From Gemmatimonas aurantiaca T-27 (GTDB lineage Bacteria; Gemmatimonadota; Gemmatimonadetes; Gemmatimonadales; Gemmatimonadaceae), in the NCBI RefSeq assembly GCF_000010305.1, contig NC_012489.1, positions 3,975,646 to 4,039,645 of the forward strand: a stretch of DNA of 64,000 nucleotides. Reading direction: 5' to 3'. Positions within the stretch are counted from its first letter, which is position 1, and each line of letters begins with the position of its first letter. This document shows positions 46,474-55,360 of the stretch, one piece after another. A model generated the notes under the pieces. The model saw only the letters and a program-made list of their open reading frames with translations, was not told where the DNA came from and did not search any database. The position numbers were made by a program, and so were the translations under genes.

Positions 46474-47094
46474 ATGCGGCTCACGCAGACCGCCTTCGTC
46501 GCCTTGTTCGTAGCATTGGCGGCCTGCGGCAAGCACAAGAAACACGCCAGACTCGGCGCGCCGTCGGCACCTGTCACTTCCGGGGTCGTCAGCGAGCGCG
46601 ATCGTGAGACGCTCTATGTATTGCGCAGCATTCGTGAACCGCGTGCGTTCACGCCGGGAGGCTGCACGGCGCAGCGCGCAGGCTTCGAACCTTCCGCCAC
46701 CGACGGCGAGCGTCACTTCTCCTTCTGGAGCGTGGAGACGAATACGACCGATGGGCAGGTGCGGAATGCGCGTGCCTCGCGTGTGGCCACACTGCACGGC
46801 TGTTTTGGCGCGACGCCGGATCGCGTACGGCAACACTTCTATGCCGAGATCGCCTTGGGGAGCCTCGCGTTCAAGGGACGCGGTGAGTGTGTCGCGCTGG
46901 CGATCGACGTGCCGGAGCGTGGGCTTATCCCCGTGCGGTGTCACCTGATCCTCAGTGATCTGCCAGCGCCCTATGTGGGGGGCCTACTCACCACCAACAC
47001 ACTGACCAGCAACGCACCATTCGGTGGGGATACGGACCCGGTAGGGTATGCCCAGGCGTCGGTGGCCACACTGCGCCTGTGGAAGACACGATGA
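46474..47094 (+). CDS. Predicted lipoprotein, unknown function
   Basis: A 206-residue protein with a lipoprotein signal (MRLTQTAFVALFVALAAC) and a soluble, mostly beta body with four Cys, probably forming disulfides (GGCTAQ, LHGCFG, GECVAL, VRCHL). No family recognised. The start at ATG 46474 is from the signal peptide; the frame begins further upstream, overlapping the preceding gene's end. It may belong to the same transcript as the propeller gene (42 bases before). Confidence 0.65.
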   Translation: MRLTQTAFVALFVALAACGKHKKHARLGAPSAPVTSGVVSERDRETLYVLRSIREPRAFTPGGCTAQRAGFEPSATDGERHFSFWSVETNTTDGQVRNARASRVATLHGCFGATPDRVRQHFYAEIALGSLAFKGRGECVALAIDVPERGLIPVRCHLILSDLPAPYVGGLLTTNTLTSNAPFGGDTDPVGYAQASVATLRLWKTR

Positions 47095-47117
47095 ACCTGC
47101 AATCACGAGAGCACGAT

Positions 47118-47336
47118 ATGAAACACCTCGATCCGGCTCACATGCGCACTGGACTCCGCGTCCATGCTATCGCCTTTGTTGTCGGTATCGCCGCGATGCT
47201 GATCATCAATGTGTTGACCGGTGCGCCGTACTGGGTCGCATGGGTGGTACCGGGATGGGCCATTGGCTTGCTGTCCCATTGGCTCTCTGTCCGTCGCCCC
47301 CTGGCTCGCTACGACCAGCAGGAGCGTGCGCGATGA
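47118..47336 (+). CDS. Small 2TM-domain membrane protein
   Basis: A 72-residue protein with two hydrophobic segments: HAIAFVVGIAAMLIINVL and WVAWVVPGWAIGLLSHWL. A basic tail ends in QQERAR. Proteins of this form belong to the 2TM domain family seen in bacteria; role unknown. Its stop overlaps the next ATG (ATGA), so it is coupled to the alpha/beta hydrolase. Upstream it lies 23 bases after the lipoprotein gene. Confidence 0.8.
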   Translation: MKHLDPAHMRTGLRVHAIAFVVGIAAMLIINVLTGAPYWVAWVVPGWAIGLLSHWLSVRRPLARYDQQERAR

Positions 47337-48091
47337 CGAAGTACCTCCGAATTCTCGGCGCACTGGCATGGACGCTCGTCGCCACCACACCCACTCATGC
47401 ACAAGGGAGCAACGCCGCGATGAACATCGTCCTCGTTCACGGTGCCTGGGCCGACGGCTCAGGATGGCAACGCATTCACGACATCCTGCGCGCGAAAGGT
47501 CATCGCGTGAGCATCGTACAAAACCCGCTCACCTCACTCGCCGACGATGTGGCGGCCGTGAACCGCGTGCTGGCCAGGCAGGACGGCCCCGCCTTGTTGG
47601 TGGGCCACTCGTACGGCGGGGCGGTCATCAGCGAGGCCGGAGGCGCGGCCAATGTGGCGGGGCTCGTGTACGTGGCGGCGTTTGTGCCAGACGCCGGCGA
47701 ATCGGTAGCGTCGCTCACCGAAGGCGGAGCGCCCCCACCGCTGCAACCCTCGGCGGACGGTTTTCTTTTTTTCGATCCAAATATCTTTGCGCAGGCATTC
47801 GCGCCAGACTTACCAGCCGCACAAGGCGCCTTCCTTGCTGCCGCGCAGATCCCGCCGGCGGGCGTGGCGTTCGGCACGCCCATCTCCAAGCCGGCGTGGA
47901 AGACCCGGCGCAGCTTCTACGTGCTGGCCACTGACGATCGTGTCATTCCCCCCGCCGCGCAGGAACGCATGGCAGCGCGCGCCAACGCGGTCGTCACCAG
48001 GGTGAAGGGCAGCCATGCCGTCTACATGTCGCAACCAGAGGCCGTGGCTGACGCGATCGACGCGGCGGCCCGCGCTATCTCGGGCAAGTAG
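47333..48091 (+). CDS. Exported alpha/beta hydrolase
   Basis: A 252-residue protein with a signal peptide (MTKYLRILGALAWTLVATTP, cleavage near THAQ) and an alpha/beta-hydrolase fold: IVLVHGAWADGSGW (oxyanion strand and the family's first motif), nucleophile elbow GHSYGG and an Asp/His pair at TDDRVIPP and GSHAVYMSQ. It resembles the small esterase group with HGAW (such as salicylate esterase and hydroxynitrile-type relatives). Substrate unknown. It is the last gene of a plus-strand run. Confidence 0.9.
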   Translation: MTKYLRILGALAWTLVATTPTHAQGSNAAMNIVLVHGAWADGSGWQRIHDILRAKGHRVSIVQNPLTSLADDVAAVNRVLARQDGPALLVGHSYGGAVISEAGGAANVAGLVYVAAFVPDAGESVASLTEGGAPPPLQPSADGFLFFDPNIFAQAFAPDLPAAQGAFLAAAQIPPAGVAFGTPISKPAWKTRRSFYVLATDDRVIPPAAQERMAARANAVVTRVKGSHAVYMSQPEAVADAIDAAARAISGK

Positions 48092-48138
48092 AACGCGTAC
48101 GCCGTGTGCGGTTGGCGCTCCACGCAGAATGATGTGGA

Positions 48139-48798
48139 TCAGGCAACAGGAGAAGCTGGCCTGTTGGCTCGCATCGCTGTCCATCGGAGCGCCCACCCCA
48201 CCAAGACAAACGTGATCAGCATGCCCAGCACATAGAGCATGACCGTACCATAGCCGCCAACCAGCGCAGGGTTGAAGAATGGATAGGGATACCACCCGAT
48301 CTGCGCGCCGCGCAGCAGCGTGTACACCACATACGCGAGTGGGAACGAAAAGAAGACCAGCAGGTCGCGTGACGTTGGCGATCGCGTTGGTGGGGTCAGC
48401 AGCCAGTCCATCACCATGACCACAGGCATCAGGTAGTGGTGCACCGTGTTGATCCACGGCAACAGCCCGCCCAGATCCACATTGCGCAACAGTGTCACGA
48501 AGACGAGGCCCACCACGGCCATGTACAGCGTCGCCGCGCCTCGTGCGCGGTCGTACCAGACAGACACCGCCTGCTGCCGCACGCCGAAGTACGCGGCAAT
48601 CAGCAACACGCTCCCTGCGATCCCGTTGGCGAGAATTGTGAAATAGCTGAAAAAATTGAGAAGCGGGAAGCCGGCGTCGAAATGCCGCGTGAACTGGATC
48701 ACGATGGCCGTCCACGTGAGAACGCCGAGCCCGAGCCGGGCCGCGATACCTGCGGGATGCGAGAGCATAGTCGGAGCCGGAGGGAGAGGATTCATCAC
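48139..48798 (-). CDS. Pr6Pr family membrane protein
   Basis: A 219-residue polytopic protein with about six helices. The pattern FFSYFTILANGIAG, VDLGGLLPWINTVHHYLMPVVMVMDWLL, and LVFFSFPLAYVVYTLLRG with WYPYPFFNP is that of Pr6Pr (FAR-17a/AIG1-like) proteins, which in relatives hydrolyse fatty acid esters of hydroxy fatty acids; the bacterial function is not shown. It is a single gene on the minus strand. Confidence 0.85.
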   Translation of the reverse strand: MMNPLPPAPTMLSHPAGIAARLGLGVLTWTAIVIQFTRHFDAGFPLLNFFSYFTILANGIAGSVLLIAAYFGVRQQAVSVWYDRARGAATLYMAVVGLVFVTLLRNVDLGGLLPWINTVHHYLMPVVMVMDWLLTPPTRSPTSRDLLVFFSFPLAYVVYTLLRGAQIGWYPYPFFNPALVGGYGTVMLYVLGMLITFVLVGWALRWTAMRANRPASPVA

Positions 48799-48832
48799 GG
48801 GAACATGTGCATTGAGTGCTCAGTGGTGCTCG

Positions 48833-49900
48833 TTAGCCGCCACCCGGACCGAGAACCAACCCACGCAGAAAGGTACGCATGGACCCTTCCACAGCATCTG
48901 CATGGCGATAGTGGAGATAGTGTGTTGCTCCCGGCATCGTGATCACCACACCTTGGCGCATTTCGGTTTGAAAGCGCGTCATCTGTCGGGTTTCGTATTC
49001 TTGTTGTGCGGTCAGAACACGAAGAGCGGCAACACGATTGGGTTCATCAAAACCTGCAGCGCCGGGAAACAAATCCTGCAGTGATGCATGTGGGGCATAG
49101 ATGGCCAGTGCCGGTGCTTTCACACGCGCGTACTCTGATCGATTCGTGCCTTCGTAGACGCGACCTGACTCGTTTGGCGCGGGGAGGAGCTCCAACCGTC
49201 CGGTGGGTCCGAATTGACAGACCGCACGTACGTCCGCTTCCACGGGCTCGTATTCGAAACGCCGCGGCCAATAGGCCATCACCGATTGCACCGACGCCGA
49301 ATCAGCGCGTGTCATCGGTGGCGGTTCCGACTGTGCTGGATACGGCGGGAATTCGCCAGGCGCATCGCTGCCGTACGAATACGCCTCCAGGTAGACCAGC
49401 GCGATCACTCGATCAGGATACGCCACCGCAAAGTGACTGAGCTCATCGCCGGCGATCGAATGACCAACCAGCACCGCCCGTGAAATGCCGAGGCTGTCGA
49501 GCACGGACAGAATGTCATGTGACCGCGTGGCAGAGTCATAGCCGCTATCCGGGCGACTCGACGCACCAAAGCCACGCCGGGTAATAGCAATCGGCCGAAA
49601 CGCGTCCCGAAAGCGAGCCGCAAAATGATCGAAGGCGTGGCCGGTATCGCCCAACCCGGCCAGGAAGACGATGGGCGTGCGCGTCGGGTCACCCCAATCC
49701 AGCACTTCGAGCTGCACGCGCGGCGCAACGAATACCATCGTGACACGATGCGATGCCGGATCCACCCACGGGCTGGATTGCGCCGGGGTACATGCCGCCA
49801 AAGCCATGCCAAGGGCCACCGACGCAAGCGACCGGTGTCGCCTAGTGCTGCGTGGCCGCGAGAATCCGCAGAAGAATCTGTTCCGAACGCCGCTGTCCAT
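48833..49900 (-). CDS. Secreted alpha/beta hydrolase
   Basis: A 355-residue protein with an N-terminal export signal (LASVALGMALAACTPA, likely lipoprotein). The fold is alpha/beta hydrolase: FLAGLGDTGHAFDHFA (oxyanion), GFGASS, and nucleophile elbow GHSIAGDELSHFA. An Asp in the loop APHASLQDL and the His of GATHYLHY complete a likely triad. It is convergent with no close partner, but the 5' end overlaps the 3' end of the beta-lactamase-family gene by about 59 bases if ATG 49900 is used. A start at GTG 49819 or ATG 49807 would avoid this but shorten the signal peptide. Confidence 0.75.
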   Translation of the reverse strand: MDSGVRNRFFCGFSRPRSTRRHRSLASVALGMALAACTPAQSSPWVDPASHRVTMVFVAPRVQLEVLDWGDPTRTPIVFLAGLGDTGHAFDHFAARFRDAFRPIAITRRGFGASSRPDSGYDSATRSHDILSVLDSLGISRAVLVGHSIAGDELSHFAVAYPDRVIALVYLEAYSYGSDAPGEFPPYPAQSEPPPMTRADSASVQSVMAYWPRRFEYEPVEADVRAVCQFGPTGRLELLPAPNESGRVYEGTNRSEYARVKAPALAIYAPHASLQDLFPGAAGFDEPNRVAALRVLTAQQEYETRQMTRFQTEMRQGVVITMPGATHYLHYRHADAVEGSMRTFLRGLVLGPGGG

Positions 49901-50918
49901 AACCTCGCCCATAGGCGCTGGACGTGATCGCAATGACAAGATCATGCGCAGGCACCAGGTAGATTTTGTTGCCGCCGTTGCCGGATGCAAAGTGCACCGT
50001 GATCGACTTGCCCCCGATCTCGTACGACTTCGAATACCACATATAGCCATACGCGTCGGCAAACGGATCGACGGCCGAGATCGCAACATGCGGCGCCAGC
50101 GCGTCCCGGACCAACGCACTGTCGATGACCTGACGGCCCGCCACACGACCGCCTCGCAGGAACAGCTCACCAATTCGGGTCATATCGCGAGTGGTCATGG
50201 AGAGATTGCCCTGCCCCACGCCTTCGCCCTTGGGACCGCGACGCCACGCGAACCTGTGGATACCCAGTGGGCCAAAGAGATGCTTGGCGGCGAAGTCCTG
50301 AAGCGACAGGTGCGAGGTATGTTCCACCATCGCCCCCGCCAGAAAGGCGGTAAACGACGAGTACACGTATCGCTCCCCGGGCGGCGACGTCATGGGCACC
50401 GTGCGGGCAAACGCGATCCAATCGACACTCTCGTCCATGCGGTCTTCGTTGCCGACGGACAACGAGTCTTCATCATCCGAATCGAGACCGGTGCGCATCG
50501 TGAGCACCTGGCGGACCGCGATAGGCGCCGTCGCGGAGATCATGCTGTCTGGGAGCAATTCGCTGATCGGCTGATCGAGGTTCTTGATCAGCCCCTGCTG
50601 CAGCGCAAGAAGGACCAGCGCGGAGGTGATGCTCTTCGTGGCCGACCGGATGTCGTGCAGCGACGTCGAGTCGTCACCGTTGAAGTACCGCTCTGCAACC
50701 GTGCAGCCGTGGCGCTGAACGACCACACCCTTGATGTTGCGCGTGGTATCACGGCCCAGATCTGTGAACAGGCTATCGATGACGGCCACCTCGACCGAAT
50801 CGCCCGCCAGGGTCGGACAGCTCACGATCCCGGGCGTGCTTGATGGCGCACAGGCGGTGGAGGCGACGACGCACAGGAACAACAGCACGACGCGCTGGGC
50901 TGGAATGCGCAATTTCAT
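49842..50918 (-). CDS. Beta-lactamase-family serine hydrolase, lipoprotein
   Basis: A 358-residue protein with a lipoprotein signal (VVLLFLCVVASTAC). The class C beta-lactamase/PBP fold is seen in SATKSITSALV (SxxK), the YxSF segment YVYSSFTAFLAG, and a C-terminal HFASGNGGN region that supplies the third motif. The catalytic set is fitting for an esterase, amidase or PBP-type enzyme; the substrate is not evident. It is upstream of and overlapping with the hydrolase gene, so both may be cotranscribed. Divergent from the FRG protein gene. Confidence 0.88.
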   Translation of the reverse strand: MKLRIPAQRVVLLFLCVVASTACAPSSTPGIVSCPTLAGDSVEVAVIDSLFTDLGRDTTRNIKGVVVQRHGCTVAERYFNGDDSTSLHDIRSATKSITSALVLLALQQGLIKNLDQPISELLPDSMISATAPIAVRQVLTMRTGLDSDDEDSLSVGNEDRMDESVDWIAFARTVPMTSPPGERYVYSSFTAFLAGAMVEHTSHLSLQDFAAKHLFGPLGIHRFAWRRGPKGEGVGQGNLSMTTRDMTRIGELFLRGGRVAGRQVIDSALVRDALAPHVAISAVDPFADAYGYMWYSKSYEIGGKSITVHFASGNGGNKIYLVPAHDLVIAITSSAYGRGYGQRRSEQILLRILAATQH

Positions 50919-51035
50919 ATGGAAGAATGTTCGTCGTACACAACAGCTTGCTGGCGTGAGCTCGCCGGGCATTGGAAGTTCCAATCGCTCGCCGCATCAC
51001 CCCGTGTCAACACGCGTCACCTGGCACACCCTCCC

Positions 51036-52748
51036 ATGACCTCCAGCGCGCCGATCTTTCGTTCGCTCGAAGCCCTGCAACAGCACCTGGACACCCTGCC
51101 ACCCCCGGCGCCGGGATGGCGGCGGGTCTACCGCGGGCAAACCAAGGACTATCCACAGATGATCCCGAGCGGCGTCCGACGTCGCACGCGGGAATACTGG
51201 AGCCTGTGGCATCGCCACGCCATGCTCGTCGCCCCGTTCGAGTCCGACCTGGCATTGGCCGAAGCGAAAGGTGTGCCATCGACACTCGACATGTTGTCGT
51301 ACTGGGTTCACGCCATCGCGCAGCACTACGGTGGCGACTCGAACTACCTCGATGTTACCAGCGATATCCAGTCGGCGCTCTGGTTTGCGCTGTATCAGAT
51401 GGTATCCAAGGAAGGGACCATCGTGCTGGGACCGGGAACAGCGCCCGATCCGGTGCATGATGTCCCGGTGAAACAGACCTTCTGGCGATACGAACGGTGG
51501 GAAGAACCCGCGTACCTCTATGTCTTCGATGTGCCGCCGTGGGACGGGAAGGGGCCGCTGGAACATGGCACCCTGATCGACGTCGCCGCACAGGCACCGC
51601 ACCTTGTGAGCGACTCCACTCGCATGGCCGTGCAACGTGCATCGCTGCTGTATGCCGACAGTGATATCGGCGATCTCACGAGCTTCTACGTCACACCACC
51701 GTTGCGGGTGGCCTGGCCGATGGAAGGCGCGGAACGCCTCTCACACGGAACGCTGGAGATCTTCCCGCCGCCAACAGTCGATCCCTGGTATGAGATCTTC
51801 CTGCGTCAGCCCCTCACGATCGTGCCCACCGCCACCGATGCCGTGCGGTACGCGCATCCGATACCCGTGGCACTCTACCTGTACGACACGCCTGCGGAGC
51901 GCAACGATCTGATCGCGCGCCTGAACATGGAACAACCACCGCTGGCCTCACGTGGAATGCGTGAGATGATGGTTGATGGCGGAGCGGACGCCGGAACGCT
52001 GGCCCGTTTCGATGCTGCCACGGTCATCTACTGCGAAGCCGCACTCCAGGCACTGCTGCAGACCCGGCGAAGCAGCTCGTGGCACTCGGCATTGCTGATG
52101 TCCGACCTCCCGTCGAATGCCGACACACAACAACTCGGCAGCGACGAGTCCGCGGGGGCTGTCGACCTGATGAACGTCATCTTCGAGTTCAGTCCACTCG
52201 AATCGATTGCCGCGGCCAGTGCCTACAACACCAGCGCCGTCGACTACGTGCGCGCACTTTGGGTCGTCCGAAACGAGAACACCATACTGGTCGTGCCATT
52301 CATCCAACAGGCAGACGGTCCTGGCGTGACCACATCGCCGTTTCGTGTGGTCCAGGAGGCGAACGCTCCCGGTGGCATGGCGTTCTACGCCGGTGAGAAC
52401 CCCATTCCTCACGAAGTCGCCGGCTTTCTCGTCGCACCCGTTCGCGCCGCCCTGTTCGCACTGCGCAGCCTTGCCCGCGGCGAGAAGATCCTGCCGAATG
52501 TGCTTGCGTCTTTCGATCCGGGGGAAGCCAACGGCAAGTTTCTGGCCGGTGTCGATGAAGCCACAACGACACTGTGCCTGGCGACCGTGCGCCCGTTCGA
52601 TGTGCCGTTGTACGTGCTGAGGCAGGAAGGTGAGGTGTTCTTCGGCCCCGGGAAGAGCACCACACGGTTGTTCGTGGTGCCAGCGACGCAGCCGTTTGGG
52701 TCCATCCCCGTGAACGAACTACGCGAACGGGCGAAAGAAGCAAAGTGA
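51036..52748 (+). CDS. FRG-domain protein, 570 aa
   Basis: The N-terminal 150 residues contain the FRG domain: VYRGQTKDYPQMIPS (the YRGQ motif), IAQHYGGDSNYLDVTSDIQSALWFAL (HYG, LDVT and WFA motifs). The remaining 400 residues are alpha/beta with no family I can name, including APGGMAFYAGENPIP and a Trp- and Pro-rich middle. FRG domains are found in bacterial proteins of unknown activity, some next to phage or toxin genes. No signal peptide, so it is cytoplasmic. ATG 51036 is used; the frame starts earlier but without homology. Confidence 0.78.
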   Translation: MTSSAPIFRSLEALQQHLDTLPPPAPGWRRVYRGQTKDYPQMIPSGVRRRTREYWSLWHRHAMLVAPFESDLALAEAKGVPSTLDMLSYWVHAIAQHYGGDSNYLDVTSDIQSALWFALYQMVSKEGTIVLGPGTAPDPVHDVPVKQTFWRYERWEEPAYLYVFDVPPWDGKGPLEHGTLIDVAAQAPHLVSDSTRMAVQRASLLYADSDIGDLTSFYVTPPLRVAWPMEGAERLSHGTLEIFPPPTVDPWYEIFLRQPLTIVPTATDAVRYAHPIPVALYLYDTPAERNDLIARLNMEQPPLASRGMREMMVDGGADAGTLARFDAATVIYCEAALQALLQTRRSSSWHSALLMSDLPSNADTQQLGSDESAGAVDLMNVIFEFSPLESIAAASAYNTSAVDYVRALWVVRNENTILVVPFIQQADGPGVTTSPFRVVQEANAPGGMAFYAGENPIPHEVAGFLVAPVRAALFALRSLARGEKILPNVLASFDPGEANGKFLAGVDEATTTLCLATVRPFDVPLYVLRQEGEVFFGPGKSTTRLFVVPATQPFGSIPVNELRERAKEAK

Positions 52749-52779
52749 AATGCCTGGTGTCGATGGGCGACGGTGCCGT

Positions 52780-53109
52780 TCAGCGACTCACAAACCCGAC
52801 GGCGCGCCAGGTGTGGCAATCGATTCGCAACAGCTCGCTCGCGCGCGCGCCGTAGGCCTGCGCGGGTATTTCGTAGTCGCCAAGTCCGGGTATTGAGCGC
52901 ACCAATCGCAGGTCAGCGCCAATTCGCGGATCGCGCAGTGGGCTCCGGCACACTCCCTCGGATGCTTCCACTCCAGTGGTCGGCGGAACGAACTGGTCGG
53001 GAGCATCAATGACCGGACGAACTCGTGCGGCCTGCGACAGGCCGTGCGCACGTGCGCAACCCGCCGTTGCCACCAGGACAAGGATCACAGAACTGGTGCG
53101 AAGCGCCAT
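52780..53109 (-). CDS. Small predicted lipoprotein
   Basis: A 109-residue protein with a lipoprotein signal (SSVILVLVATAGC), a short Pro-rich middle (DAPDQFVPPTTGVEA) and a body with two further Cys (GVCRSPL, RIDCHTW). The ending HTWRAVGFVSR is Arg/Trp rich. No family known. The ATG at 53109 is set by the signal peptide; its upstream frame has no supporting sequence. It is convergent with the FRG gene. Confidence 0.6.
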   Translation of the reverse strand: MALRTSSVILVLVATAGCARAHGLSQAARVRPVIDAPDQFVPPTTGVEASEGVCRSPLRDPRIGADLRLVRSIPGLGDYEIPAQAYGARASELLRIDCHTWRAVGFVSR

Positions 53110-53315
53110 AAGAACAGGTCCGGTCGACACATGATAGTGATTACGCGATGCGCAGATTCTGACAAACGATGGCAGGGCAATACCCTCCCGACCATGGTCC
53201 GCTTGTATGAGTTGTGCTCGCGATGCGCCATCCGCCAACGAATGGCGGCCTTGCTCGCCATCGGCCAGATTCAAGGTGCAACGCCCCTCCCCCCTCCCCT
53301 CCGCTGGAGACGTAG

Positions 53316-54245
53316 ATGAAGAGAATGCTGGTGGCCCTGTTGACCATGCCGCTGCTCGCGGCGAGTGCCTCAGCGCAGGCAGGAGCAGGTGGCGCGGGTG
53401 GTGGTGCCGGAGGAGCGGGCAACGCGCAGGCTGCGGCGGCACGGGCGGCCGCGGCCAACAAACCGCGCACCATCGAGGGCATCAACACGGTCTGGCTCGA
53501 GGAACTCACGCAGCCAGAATTCCGCGACATGCTCAAGGACGGCTACACCACCGTGCTGATCATGACGGGTGGCGTCGAAAACAACGACGGCAACCTCTCG
53601 ATGAACAAGCACAACATCAACAACCGACTGCACGGCGAACTGCTGGCCCGGAAGATGGGCAAGACACTGGTCGCTCCGCTGGTCACACTGGAACCCGGCA
53701 ATGCCGGCAATACCATTCAGCCCGGTCGTGCGGGCCCAATGATCTCGCAGGCCACGTTTATCTCGCTGCTGTACGACATGGGCAACTACCTGCGCAGCAT
53801 GGGTTTCAAGGAGATCTACTACCTGGGTGACAGCGGCGGAAACATGCGCGGTCAGCAGGCGGCGGCGGATTCACTCACGAAGGTCTACGCCGACAGCCCG
53901 GACCGGGTCTACTTCAAGCACATCGCCGAGTACTACAACCACACCAGCGTCGTGCAGCCGTATATCCAAAACGAGCTCAAGATCCCCGAAGGGATCAAGA
54001 TCGGGGCAAGCACGGGCACGAGCGGTCTGCACGAAGAACTGAGCATCGACGCCACCCTGGCGCTCGCTGACCCGGTGTCCATCCGCTACGAGCAGCGCAA
54101 GAAAGTTGGCCAGGACGAGATCAATGGCATCAAGTTCCAGTCACTCGCCTGGCTGCAGGACCTCGGCCGCAAGATCGCAGACTTGCGTGTGAAGACCACG
54201 CTCGACGCGATCAACGCCTACCGGGCGACGTTGCCGAAGCCGTGA
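53316..54245 (+). CDS. Exported creatininase-family protein
   Basis: A 309-residue protein with a signal peptide (MKRMLVALLTMPLLAASASAQ), a Gly/Ala-rich linker and a creatininase-fold domain: WLEELTQPEFRDML, then TGGVENNDGNLSM with KHN, where classic creatininases have EqHG.HLP and an Asp. It continues LVAPLVTLEPGN and YYLGDSGGN. The relatives with a KHN motif form a separate subgroup of the fold, likely with altered metal binding. The activity is unknown. GGAG lies 8 bases before ATG 53316. A strong terminator follows. Confidence 0.82.
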   Translation: MKRMLVALLTMPLLAASASAQAGAGGAGGGAGGAGNAQAAAARAAAANKPRTIEGINTVWLEELTQPEFRDMLKDGYTTVLIMTGGVENNDGNLSMNKHNINNRLHGELLARKMGKTLVAPLVTLEPGNAGNTIQPGRAGPMISQATFISLLYDMGNYLRSMGFKEIYYLGDSGGNMRGQQAAADSLTKVYADSPDRVYFKHIAEYYNHTSVVQPYIQNELKIPEGIKIGASTGTSGLHEELSIDATLALADPVSIRYEQRKKVGQDEINGIKFQSLAWLQDLGRKIADLRVKTTLDAINAYRATLPKP

Positions 54246-54264
54246 TCGCAATGACGTGGTAGAC

Positions 54265-54296
54265 AAAACGCCCCACCGATATCGGCGGGGCGTTTT
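54265..54296 (+). terminator. Rho-independent terminator, bidirectional
   Basis: A near-palindromic hairpin AAAACGCCCC-ACCGATATCGGC-GGGGCGTTTT lies 19 bases after the creatininase-family gene and ends in TTTTCATTT. A-rich on one side and T-rich on the other, it can stop transcripts from both directions. Confidence 0.9.
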
Positions 54297-54327
54297 CATT
54301 TGGCGGGTGTCAAGCGAATGATATCGC

Positions 54328-54786
54328 TTACAGGCTTGGCGGAGGCCGGCGGATGCGGAACTCCCCATGCGAGCTGCGCTGCAGCCCGCGCATCTCTTCC
54401 ACGATGGCGGCCGCTTCGGTGTTCTTTCCGCTGTGCAGCGCCGCATGCAGTTTGCCGGCCGTATCGATCAGCTTTTGGAGTCCGACTTTGTAGTCGGCCA
54501 CGAACTTCGCCTGATCGGCTTCGGGCACCTGCGCCTTCTTTTCGGGCTCGAACGCCAGGGCTTCCTTGGCGTTGGTTTCGAAGATCGTGAGCTGCTCCAT
54601 CGTGCTCGCGTTCTTGGTCGAATCCGCGATCTGCTGGCCGATGGTGCGGAAGGCGGCATTCATGGCCGCCATGTGCTTGCCAAGCGGCGTCTTGGGTTCG
54701 CTGGGCTGCTGGGCCTGGAGTGCACTGGTGGTGAGTGCGAGCGCCAGAACGGTGAGAGTGCTCAGGTGCCGGAAACGCAGAAGCAT
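54328..54786 (-). CDS. Cytochrome c'/b562-like protein lacking the CxxCH
   Basis: A 152-residue exported protein with a signal peptide (FRHLSTLTVLALALTTSALQAQ). The body is a four-helix bundle (PLGKHMAAMNAAFRTIGQQIAD; LQKLIDTAGKLHAALHSG) with the shape of class II cytochrome c and cytochrome b562. At the end, where cytochrome c' has CxxCHxxFR, the sequence is GLQRSSHGEFRI: both Cys are replaced and only the His remains. It could hold haem non-covalently with a Met and this His like b562, or have lost haem. Start ATG 54786 is set by the signal. Confidence 0.78.
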   Translation of the reverse strand: MLLRFRHLSTLTVLALALTTSALQAQQPSEPKTPLGKHMAAMNAAFRTIGQQIADSTKNASTMEQLTIFETNAKEALAFEPEKKAQVPEADQAKFVADYKVGLQKLIDTAGKLHAALHSGKNTEAAAIVEEMRGLQRSSHGEFRIRRPPPSL

Positions 54787-54902
54787 GGCGAGTGTGTGCA
54801 GTGTGAATCGGGTCCCGGTCGACAGCCCCATGATGCCGCCTGGATGCCCGCGTGTGGTGGTCTCCCTACCATGTTACGCCGCGGTGGCCGAAGCGGAAGC
54901 GG

Positions 54903-55274
54903 CTACCTCTCCGGGAGTGACACGACACGCACGGCAGTCCCATAACAGAGCACCTCGGTCGCGCCACTCATGATCTCGGTGGCGTCGTACCGTATGCCGA
55001 TCACAGCATCGGCTTTGGCCATCAGGGCCTGCACGAGCATCGTGTCGAACGCCTGCTGGCGTGTGCGTTCGGCCAGCGTCGTAAAGAGGGAAATGTTGCC
55101 ACCGAAGATGGTCTGGATGCCGGCACCGAACGTGCCGATCAGCGACCGCGAGCGCACCACAACCCCGCGCACAACGCCCAACGATGCCACGATCCGGTAA
55201 CCGGGCAGGTCGAAGGCCGTGGTGGTCATGTCGTACGGGAAGTCGGATGCCTGAGAATGGATGATGTCCGTCAT
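54903..55274 (-). CDS. YbjQ-family (UPF0145) protein
   Basis: A 123-residue protein of the YbjQ/UPF0145 heavy-metal-binding-like group. Typical segments are [51 protein letters not shown], and [13 protein letters not shown]. The family forms pentameric rings in structures; its role is unclear. Start may be ATG 55274 or 55229 ([13 protein letters not shown]). It is a single gene. Confidence 0.88.
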   Translation of the reverse strand: MTDIIHSQASDFPYDMTTTAFDLPGYRIVASLGVVRGVVVRSRSLIGTFGAGIQTIFGGNISLFTTLAERTRQQAFDTMLVQALMAKADAVIGIRYDATEIMSGATEVLCYGTAVRVVSLPER

Positions 55275-55360
55275 GGCTCTATTCTACTGCCCATCCTGGG
55301 TTCTCGGCGGCGAAAGCGTACGACGCCGCCATGATGGGACGAAAGGCAACAACCTGAGCG

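Noticed and set aside
49671-50843. 390-codon plus-strand frame
   Set aside because: Antisense to the beta-lactamase-family gene, which carries SxxK and a lipoprotein signal.
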